Positions 46,097 through 51,994 of a stretch of DNA of 51,994 nucleotides are shown here, one piece after another. The stretch is from Planctomycetota bacterium (lineage in GTDB: Bacteria > Planctomycetota > J058 > JAJDCP01): positions 1-51,994 of the forward strand of contig JAJDCP010000184.1 in assembly GCA_029260765.1 (NCBI GenBank). The letters run 5' to 3'. The translations under genes and the position numbers were made by a program. How positions within the stretch are numbered: position 1 is the stretch's first letter; each line of letters starts with the position of its first letter. Below the pieces are notes generated by a model. That model was given only the letters and a program-made list of their open reading frames with translations, was not told the origin of the DNA and did no database searches.

Positions 46097-46494
46097 TGCA
46101 GAAAATCGGATACTACGGCCTCGACACAGTGATGCAGATCTCTGTCAACTGCCAGGACTGGCACGTGGAGCTACTCGCCGCCGCCGGCTTGGAGTACGAT
46201 GGCCTGTGGCTACAAGCGCGCAAGATCGGGGGCCAACCGACGGTGCTCGACTGCTTCCCCGCTCCGGGTCAGCCCGTGCACGCCCAAAACCCCAAAGCCG
46301 TCCATGTCACCACACCCGACCAGACCTGCACATTCGCCTTCAGGACCCAGCCTCCCCTCGGAGAGTATGAGTTCTGGGTGATAGTGGTCGACTCCCAAGG
46401 GGCCGTCCACGTCGCCGCCAAACAGCTCGGTGAACACCGCTTCCTCGTCCACAACGGGGACACAGCGCCGAGCGGCTGGACCCCAGGTCCCTGA
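46096..46494 (+). CDS. Third protein of the sigma54-type operon, unknown
   Basis: 132 residues from ATG 46096, overlapping the previous stop, with AAAGGAG upstream; GTG 46093 would add one residue. The sequence has a beta-sandwich-like pattern (TCTFAFRTQPPLGEYEFWVI, then VDSQGAVHVAAKQLGEHRFL) and no signal peptide. No catalytic motif is visible. Coupling to the beta-domain gene suggests a complex. Confidence 0.65.
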   Translation: MQKIGYYGLDTVMQISVNCQDWHVELLAAAGLEYDGLWLQARKIGGQPTVLDCFPAPGQPVHAQNPKAVHVTTPDQTCTFAFRTQPPLGEYEFWVIVVDSQGAVHVAAKQLGEHRFLVHNGDTAPSGWTPGP

Positions 46495-46572
46495 GCAGCG
46501 CTGGAACTGCAGCGACAACGCATCGATAGCAACGGTCTGCCGAGCGGATCAGCGGCCCTGAAGCCGCGCCCG

Positions 46573-47280
46573 TCAATCTCCGACCGCAGCGCGTAGCTCG
46601 CCGAATGAGCTCGAGAAGTCGAAGCACTCGGCGAGCTGGAATAGGTTCTCGCGGTCATGCAGACGGGGGGCTGCCAGCGCGGCGGCGTCGACCCGCGAGC
46701 TGTCGAAGTCGAACAAAGCCAGCAGTCCGGCCAGCTGCGCGACGCGCAGGCAGCCACCGTGCTGCAGCCAATCGGCCAGGATCTCGAGCTTGTCCGCGTC
46801 GAAATCGGCGCGTTCGATGGCCCTGCAGAGGGGGGCCAGCTCGGCTTCGGTCCATGGCCGAGCGGAGTGGGCAGTGCGTTCCTTCGTCTGTTCAGGGAAG
46901 GGATGTTTTTCGAGCAACTCCAGCTCTGTCAGGATCGAGCGCACCCGGCGCAGCAGGGGGGCGCGGACGCGCGAGCCGGATTCTTCGAGCAGCGCCGCGG
47001 CAGTGCGCATTTCCTGGTGGCAATCCACGACGGCCCGGGCGAGGGCTGGAGCGCTGCCGGGTTCCTCGAGAAGCCCACGCAGCTCTTCGACGTGGCCGGC
47101 CGCCCGCCAGGCACAGAGGCCGACATCCACGAGCCGGGCGTCCTCCGGATAGACCTCGGTCAAGCCGAGCACCACCCCCAGGTCGACCTCGATCCGGTAC
47201 AGCTGGGGGTTTTGGGCCATAACGGGGGGCAGCAGACCGAAGAGCAGCAACTGCAGAAGGCGTGACGGTCGCACGGACAT
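46573..47280 (-). CDS. Secreted DUF4476-like protein
   Basis: 235 residues. ATG 47280 has CGGAGGA upstream and a signal peptide ending at MAQ (residue 23). The C-terminal half has the repeated pattern of DUF4476: a helix with ADFDADKLEILADWL, RVAQLAGLLALFDFDSSRV, ENLFQLAECFDFSSSFGEL. The N-terminal half is a helical domain of unknown type. Function unknown; it is likely periplasmic. It lies next to copy B of the inverted-repeat element. Confidence 0.75.
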   Translation of the reverse strand: MSVRPSRLLQLLLFGLLPPVMAQNPQLYRIEVDLGVVLGLTEVYPEDARLVDVGLCAWRAAGHVEELRGLLEEPGSAPALARAVVDCHQEMRTAAALLEESGSRVRAPLLRRVRSILTELELLEKHPFPEQTKERTAHSARPWTEAELAPLCRAIERADFDADKLEILADWLQHGGCLRVAQLAGLLALFDFDSSRVDAAALAAPRLHDRENLFQLAECFDFSSSFGELRAAVGD

Positions 47281-47348
47281 AGCAGAATCCTCCGATAGTT
47301 ATGCCAAAGCGACGGAGGCCGGGCAGCGTATATTCACAGCCTGCTAGG

Positions 47349-47694
47349 TTGGAGTTTGGCGCTTTCGCTGGCCGCGCTCCGTAAGGCAGTCCCGTTGGAG
47401 GGGGGAGGAACCGCTGCGGACACGGCTTGCAGCCGCTGTAGCGTCGGTCTATGGGCAGGGCCCTGGCAGAGGTCTCTCAGGGAAACTCGGTTCATCCGCG
47501 GAGTTCCGTCTCGCCGGCGGTGTCGAGTAGGCCGGGACGTCCCCGGGTGACCGGGTCTCGCTACTTCGCTTCGCCACTCTCACCGCACCCCTTGCCGAGA
47601 GGCATTCCTCAAAAGTATTGGGCGTCGAGCTCGCACACCGGTTTTGTCCGCCGGATAGCCTGGCGGCCGATCCCCGGAAATCGCCAAACTCCAG
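47349..47694 (-). repeat. 350-bp element with terminal inverted repeats, copy B (inverted)
   Basis: Read on the minus strand this matches copy A at 33500-33849 along its whole length (346 versus 350 bp). It starts CTGGAGTTTGGCGATTTCCG and ends GCGCCAAACTCCAA, and it shares ACTTTTGAGGAAT, GGCAAGGGGTGCGGTGA, TGGCGAAGCGAAG and CATAGACCGACGCTACAGCG. The left arm of the internal hairpin is lost. The intergenic bases outside it (47281-47348 and 47695-47805) contain nothing recognised. Confidence 0.8.
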
Positions 47695-47805
47695 GCTATC
47701 GGCCGCCACATTAAGGGTTTGGCGAGATCGCGTAGGAAATCCGGTCTGCGATGGGTGCAGCCAGGCTCGCGAGCGCCCGAGCAATGGTTGGGCGAGCCGA
47801 GAGGC

Positions 47806-50010
47806 TCAAACCTCTCCGACGTTCTTCTTATAGAAGGGGCAGGTCTGCGCACGCGCGGTCTTTGTACCCTTACCCCCCGCGCCCGTCTTGCCTGTGTCTT
47901 TCGAGCAGCCCTGCCCATAGCAGGGACCGGTCGCATCCGTGCAGGGGAAGGTGGCGGGCGCCTTGCCGTTGAAAGAGGCCAGAATCACCCGCCGGTTGGC
48001 TTCAATCGAGCCGTATTCGTTGACAACCGGGTTGAACTCACCGCAGCCGATATGCTTGGGACCGATGAACTTGGCGCCCTTGTCCGCCCAGGAGAGGAAG
48101 CGCATGTATTCGAGGACAAGAGCTTTGAAGGTCTCGACATTGTCTTCGTAGTGGCACTTGCCATCCTGGTTCAGACCCTTGATCCCCTGGAAAGCCTTGA
48201 TGGCGTCGCGGGTCTTGGCTCCACCATTGCCGTCTACGGTGCCCGGATCGCAGGTCCCGAACTCCGGCCGGACTGAGATCGCCTTGAGCATGTCCTGGGT
48301 CTCATAGTCCTTCCATTTGTACTTCCTGCCGGGCTTGTCCTTCGATTCCCAGCGAGCCTGCGCCACCCAGGCATCGACATCCCGCATGATGAACGCGTAG
48401 ACCGACTTGGAGCGACGCACCGAGAGCTTCTTGTTGTCCTCGTCATCGTCGCTGAGATCGGTGTGGCCGAACAGGCACAGCTCGGAGATGTCCTTCTGTG
48501 CGCCAAAATCTTCCCACTCCTGAAGCTCGTCGATGAAGCTGCTCTTCAAGAAGGACTTGCCGATATCGAAGTGGACTCCCTTGATCTTCAACACGTCGGG
48601 CTTCGGCTCGTCATCCGGGCCGTCGGGGTTGTTTGGTGGAGCACCCTGGGTGTATTTCAAAGTGATCACGTGGTTCCTCTTCAGCGGATGCACCAGGGTC
48701 CAGCCGAAGCAGATCTCTTTGGAGTTGGCTGCGCTGATCGGGTTTCCGACGATCGCCCCGGCGATGATCTCCTTGAGAGCCTGCTTGTCGTCGAGGAACT
48801 TGAAACGGTCGTTGGTGTTGTTCCAGCTGCTCTTGGAAGCCACGGCCAGATAGGCTCCATAGGGAACCCTGTCCGTGAGGGTCATCACGTTGGAGGCGTC
48901 TTTCTTGTACTCGCCCACGTTGATGTATTGGGCCCAACCCGCTTCGTTGATCTTGGTGTTGAGCACGCCGTCTATGCCATCGACGATGTTGGCTACGCCG
49001 GAGTCCCCCTGCAGGTCTACATTGACCAAGGAGATGAAACCGACATCGAGCGCATTGAGGGCGTTGCCCGAGCCCGCGTCTTCGACATTGACGGTCAGGT
49101 TCATCTTGACGGGGAACAGCCGCAGGGTCACCGTGGCGTCTACGCCCTTTTTCAGGACAACCTTCAGGATCGCAAAGGGGATGTCCTCGTAGTCGTCTTT
49201 CTTGACCCCGAGAAGAGTCTCCACCAGCGTCACCATGGTCGAGCCATAGACATCTTTCAGGAAGTCATCCGCATCCTCAGACAGGTAGCCAGGTCGGAAG
49301 GCGACCGCAACATACTCCCCCGCGGGCAGCTTCTTGGCCAGCTGGGTCTTGTTGTCGACGCCGGCGCGTTCGGTGAAACCGGCCATCTTGTAGACGCGGA
49401 CATAGGCCTTGAGGGGGTTGCCCGAGTCCCGGTCGACCACCCGGACCGTGAGGGTGGCATCGCCTGCCGGAGCGACGCCTTCACCGCGGGCGACACCTTC
49501 ACCGCGGGCGACGCCTTCACCGCGGGCGACACCTTCGCCACGGGCGACGCCTTCGCCGCGCAGTCTGCCTCCGCGGCGGCCAACGCCTTCGCCACGGATG
49601 GGGCCGGGCCCGCGGGCGACGCCTTCGCCCCCAGGAGCGCCTCTGCCGCGGGCAACGCCTTCGCCGCCGGGAGCGCCTCTTTCGCGGGCGACGCCTTCGC
49701 CACCGGGAGCGCCTCTGCCGCGGGGGCCGTCTTTGCCACGGGCCACGCCTTCACCTCGGGGGGCGCCTTTGCCAGCAGCCGCACCCTGGCCGCGCTTGAC
49801 ACCTTCGCCGCCCGCGGCGACGCCAGCCCCAGGCCTGAATCCTCGACCGCGCCCGACACCTTCGGCGCGAAGTTGCTTGTCCTGGCGGGCGATGGTCGCC
49901 TGTAGCTCGTTGATCTTCTTGCTCAGGCGCTCGATCTCGCGAAAGGCTCGGTTCCAATCTGCAGATTTCACGACATCGCCGGGCTGGACCTTTTTGAACT
50001 CGAATTTCAC
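47806..50010 (-). CDS. Docking-motif protein with GEGVARG heptads and OmpA-like domain
   Basis: 734 residues. I chose GTG 50010 (MKFEFKKVQPGDVV) with TTGGAGA upstream; the ATG at 50049 lacks a site. Residues 8-30 hold VQPGDVVKSADWN and a short coiled coil. Residues about 48-185 are Gly-rich heptads, GEGVARG and variants. A carboxypeptidase-regulatory-like region (DATLTVRVVDRDSGNPLKAY) follows, then an OmpA-like domain (VHFDIGKSFL, FGHTDLSDDDEDNKKLSVRR). Inserted in it is a peptidoglycan-binding-like stretch (TVDGNGGAKTRDAIKAFQGI). It resumes with HIGCGEFNPVV and EANRRVILASF, a layout I associate with secretion-machine cargo. It has no signal peptide. It is probably co-transcribed with the gene at 50105. 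Confidence 0.8.
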   Translation of the reverse strand: MKFEFKKVQPGDVVKSADWNRAFREIERLSKKINELQATIARQDKQLRAEGVGRGRGFRPGAGVAAGGEGVKRGQGAAAGKGAPRGEGVARGKDGPRGRGAPGGEGVARERGAPGGEGVARGRGAPGGEGVARGPGPIRGEGVGRRGGRLRGEGVARGEGVARGEGVARGEGVARGEGVAPAGDATLTVRVVDRDSGNPLKAYVRVYKMAGFTERAGVDNKTQLAKKLPAGEYVAVAFRPGYLSEDADDFLKDVYGSTMVTLVETLLGVKKDDYEDIPFAILKVVLKKGVDATVTLRLFPVKMNLTVNVEDAGSGNALNALDVGFISLVNVDLQGDSGVANIVDGIDGVLNTKINEAGWAQYINVGEYKKDASNVMTLTDRVPYGAYLAVASKSSWNNTNDRFKFLDDKQALKEIIAGAIVGNPISAANSKEICFGWTLVHPLKRNHVITLKYTQGAPPNNPDGPDDEPKPDVLKIKGVHFDIGKSFLKSSFIDELQEWEDFGAQKDISELCLFGHTDLSDDDEDNKKLSVRRSKSVYAFIMRDVDAWVAQARWESKDKPGRKYKWKDYETQDMLKAISVRPEFGTCDPGTVDGNGGAKTRDAIKAFQGIKGLNQDGKCHYEDNVETFKALVLEYMRFLSWADKGAKFIGPKHIGCGEFNPVVNEYGSIEANRRVILASFNGKAPATFPCTDATGPCYGQGCSKDTGKTGAGGKGTKTARAQTCPFYKKNVGEV
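49486..49866 (-). repeat. 21-bp tandem repeat encoding GEGVARG
   Basis: About eighteen 21-bp units (plus-strand form GCGGGCGACGCCTTCACC plus 3 bases) encode heptads. Units between 49486 and 49560 are almost identical; those toward 49860 are more diverged. Whole-unit slippage preserves the frame. Confidence 0.85.
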
Positions 50011-50104
50011 GACTAGTCTCCAACAACCGCCCCATGTCTTGGCTCCCACGACCCGTCACGGGAACTCTCGGATCCGCAGAGCCCGAGCCCCGCGGGAACG
50101 CGCC

Positions 50105-50311
50105 TCAGCGCCGCACGCCCTCAGCTCCGTGCCGCACGCCCTCGCCCCGTGGCTGGGCGACTGCAGCGCCGCGTTGGATGCCCAGGTGGCGTTCCAGCCT
50201 CGAGAGCACCTGCCCCAGCCGGACGATTTCCGAGAGCGCGGCATTCCACTCGCTCGAGCGGATGGCTTCGCCGGGCTGGACCATCTTCGCCACAAATCCT
50301 TGACCCGCCAT
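50105..50311 (-). CDS. Short paralogue with the same N-terminal docking motif
   Basis: 68 residues. ATG 50311 has AAAGGAG upstream. The start (FVAKMVQPGEAIRSSEWN, then SEIVRLGQVLSRLE) matches the N-terminus of the 734-residue protein: VQPG, S-x-x-W-N and a following helix with EI-x-RL. It ends after two heptad-like units (GEGVRHGAEGVRR). It may be a truncated duplicate or a separate short fibre subunit. It is 94 bp upstream of the long paralogue on the same strand. Confidence 0.7.
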   Translation of the reverse strand: MAGQGFVAKMVQPGEAIRSSEWNAALSEIVRLGQVLSRLERHLGIQRGAAVAQPRGEGVRHGAEGVRR

Positions 50312-50894
50312 TTCCAGCTCCTTTCATCACCAGTTCGATCGCACTTGCATGCGCAACCGGCTGACCGCAGAACCAACTTCATCGACGTCCCAAGAAAAAA
50401 ACGTGCCGTAAGCGGTAGCGCCAGAAACCGAGGCCGCAGCGACGCCAGAGGCGCGCGAGCTGCCGGATGCGGGTGCACAAGCTGTGCTGTTCAATTTGCT
50501 GTTCGTTTTTGGGAGGCGGGCAGCAGTGCTTGGATCAGGTTCTCCGCGAGGCTGCACGACGCGCGGACCTGTGCTCCGGACGCTGCCGTCCCCTGCCTGG
50601 CTTGAGTTTTGGTTCGACCTTGGCCGCGGGGACCTTCAGGCTGGCGGAAGGCACGCCCGTCTCCTTACGGCGGAGGAACACGTAGAAGTGCATCTTGTCT
50701 GCAGGGCGGATGCCCCGGAAACAGGGGACACTCCATCCGACGTGCCCGGTTGATTCCCATTCACGAGGGTCGGGGCCAGGGGCGACGGCTCCGCAGCAGG
50801 CCGTCTCTTGGACGCGGCGCGGTAGACGACCTCGGCGCGTTCATGAAGTTGCCCGGCGGTTGCGCTATCCTCAAGCCTGCAAGGAGGTGCGACG
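50312..50894. other. Intergenic region between docking-protein operon and kinase
   Basis: No gene is supported in these 583 bases; the open frames lack ribosome binding sites and protein-like composition. A weak sigma54-like sequence on the minus strand (50394-50408) has two mismatches. AAGGAGGTG at 50880-50888 is the ribosome binding site of the kinase. Confidence 0.45.
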
Positions 50895-51994
50895 GTGGAT
50901 CGCGACGAATTGCGTGATTTGTGGGCGCAAACCCTGGGCTGTGATCCCGGCGCGCAGAGCTGTCTGTCGCAAGCCGCGACCGTCCGCACTCCGCCCCAGG
51001 AGCTCGCCGCACAGCCGGGGCTGATCGAGCACCTGACCCAGCAGCCCCCCTACACCCTGGAGGGAGAGCTTGCCTGCGGCGGGATGGGCAGGGTGATGCG
51101 GGCGCATCAGCGCAGTCTCGCCCGGGACGTAGCGCTCAAGCTCATCCGCAACGAACTGCGCGAGCGTCCTGAGGTCCGCCGCGCCTTTCTCGCTGAGGCG
51201 CTGGTGCTGGGACTGTTGGAGCACCCGAACATCGTCCCGGTGCACGACCTGGCCCAGAGCGACGCGCTCGGCTGGCACCTGTCGATGAAGCTGATCGAGG
51301 GCCAGACCTGGGAGCAGAGGCTCATCGCCACCCCCCAGGAGCTGCATTTTCACCTCGAGGTATTGCTCCAGGTGTGCAACGCCGTTGCCTACGCACACAG
51401 CCGGGACATCGCCCACTGCGACCTCAAGCCTGACAACATCATGCTCGGCGGCTTCGGGGAGGTGTTGGTCTGCGACTGGGGACTGGCTGTCGAGATCACC
51501 GCATCCCCTCGTCTGCCGGGGTTGCGCCACAAGAGCCTCGTCACGCTCCCGTGCGGGACCCCGCACTACATGCCTCCGGAGCTCGCGCGCGGCGATGGTC
51601 CGAATCTGGGTCCGGAGACGGACGTCTACATGCTCGGCGGGATGCTGTACCGCGTGCTGACCGGCCGACCTCCGCATCAGGCTTCGGGGTACCTCGGCTC
51701 AGTCCAGAAGGCCGTCGAGGCGCGCTTCGACCCGCTGCCGCCCTCCGTCCCCGCTCTACTGCGCCAGGCTTGCACCACCGCCCTGCAGCGCAACCCCGAA
51801 GACCGGTACCGCAACGCGGAGGCATTCCAGGAGCAGCTTCGCACCTACCTGCGCCACCGCGAGAGTCTGACGATCAGCGAGCAGGCGGACACCCTCCTGG
51901 AGGACTGCCATGGCGATGCCGCGCGGGTCCAGGAGCTACCGAGCGCCCAACGCAGCCAGCTCTACGAGCGCTTCGCCGCGGCGGTGGCCGACTT
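50895..51994 (+). CDS. Ser/Thr protein kinase, DWG type with HCD catalytic loop (3' end cut)
   Basis: The frame starts at GTG 50895 behind AAGGAGGTG and runs off the window after about 366 codons without a stop. Kinase motifs are ACGGMGRVMRAH (glycine loop), RDVALKLI (Lys), AHCDLKPDNIM (catalytic loop), VCDWGLAV and GTPHYMPPEL. HRD is HCD here; the catalytic Asp and the Lys remain, so activity is possible but without the Arg that links to activation-loop phosphate. DWG replaces DFG, as in the kinase at 16017, with which it shares the layout LHxxGFGEVxxxDWG. Regulation by activation-loop phosphorylation is therefore doubtful. Confidence 0.88.
   Translation, partial: MDRDELRDLWAQTLGCDPGAQSCLSQAATVRTPPQELAAQPGLIEHLTQQPPYTLEGELACGGMGRVMRAHQRSLARDVALKLIRNELRERPEVRRAFLAEALVLGLLEHPNIVPVHDLAQSDALGWHLSMKLIEGQTWEQRLIATPQELHFHLEVLLQVCNAVAYAHSRDIAHCDLKPDNIMLGGFGEVLVCDWGLAVEITASPRLPGLRHKSLVTLPCGTPHYMPPELARGDGPNLGPETDVYMLGGMLYRVLTGRPPHQASGYLGSVQKAVEARFDPLPPSVPALLRQACTTALQRNPEDRYRNAEAFQEQLRTYLRHRESLTISEQADTLLEDCHGDAARVQELPSAQRSQLYERFAAAVAD

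Noticed and set aside
50394..50408. Possible sigma54 promoter for the docking-motif operon (minus strand, CGGCACG-N4-TTTC)
   Set aside because: It has one mismatch in each element and the T-rich spacer could arise by chance; it is 83 bp from the start codon. Noted as weak only.

Overview
The window is a high-GC, gene-dense stretch of a bacterial chromosome. Four Hanks-type Ser/Thr kinases (two of them with DWG in place of DFG), an FHA-sigma54 activator next to an AAA/TPR kinase, many exported lipoproteins and several T6SS-cargo-like small proteins point to a Myxococcota-like or Planctomycetota-like organism. No rRNA, tRNA or other phylogenetic marker is present, so that placement is inference. 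Ribosome binding sites of the AGGAG type precede most genes, which fixed many of the starts.

Layout. 1-9.8 kb, all on +: a candidate selenoprotein (in-frame UGA followed by a SECIS-like hairpin), a signal peptidase I-like membrane protein without the catalytic Ser/Lys pair, a membrane-anchored protein, a polytopic kinase, a luciferase-domain protein, an SDR epimerase, a secreted protein, a low-complexity repeat, and a secreted SGNH + peptidoglycan-binding + GH75-like protein. 9.8-13.4 kb (-): a sigma54-type promoter drives a small beta-domain gene and a 1029-residue Vps62-like protein. 13.6-16.0 kb (+): two membrane proteins and a methyltransferase. 16-24.4 kb (-): DWG kinase, RecQ, a B-box protein, then an overlapping operon of NAPE-PLD-like lipoprotein, membrane protein and FeS-type (6-4) photolyase. 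24.6-27.7 kb: small membrane protein, metallo-beta-lactamase protein, LRAT-domain protein, small ORFs. 28-33 kb: exported KatG with a clean terminator, membrane-anchored MsrB-MsrA, and a PsiE-family gene broken by a 144-bp inverted-repeat element with an 8-bp target duplication. 33.5-33.85 kb: first copy of a 350-bp inverted-repeat element; the second, inverted, copy is at 47.35-47.69 kb. 34-38.9 kb: kinase-ATPase-TPR protein and FHA-sigma54 regulator. 39-43 kb: a soluble RND porter-like protein and a translationally coupled zinc-ribbon/T6SS-type pair. 43-47.3 kb: DUF3592-like protein, serpin lipoprotein, a second sigma54-type promoter with a three-gene operon (14-residue-repeat protein, beta-domain protein, unknown), and a DUF4476-like protein. 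47.8-50.3 kb: two proteins sharing an N-terminal VQPGxxxxSxxWN motif, the longer with GEGVARG heptads and an OmpA-like domain. The end of the window cuts through another DWG kinase.

How the parts may work together. Two themes recur. The first is envelope redox defence: KatG, MsrBA, the thioredoxin-like selenoprotein candidate and photolyase. The second is a dispersed set of operons that look like cargo or accessory loci of a contractile injection (type VI-like) system: two paralogous small beta-domain proteins, each in an operon behind a sigma54-type promoter, a shared docking-like N-terminus, an OmpA/peptidoglycan-binding protein, and a small protein that resembles VgrG-island genes. No structural secretion genes (tss, hcp, vgrG) are in the window, so this link is a hypothesis.
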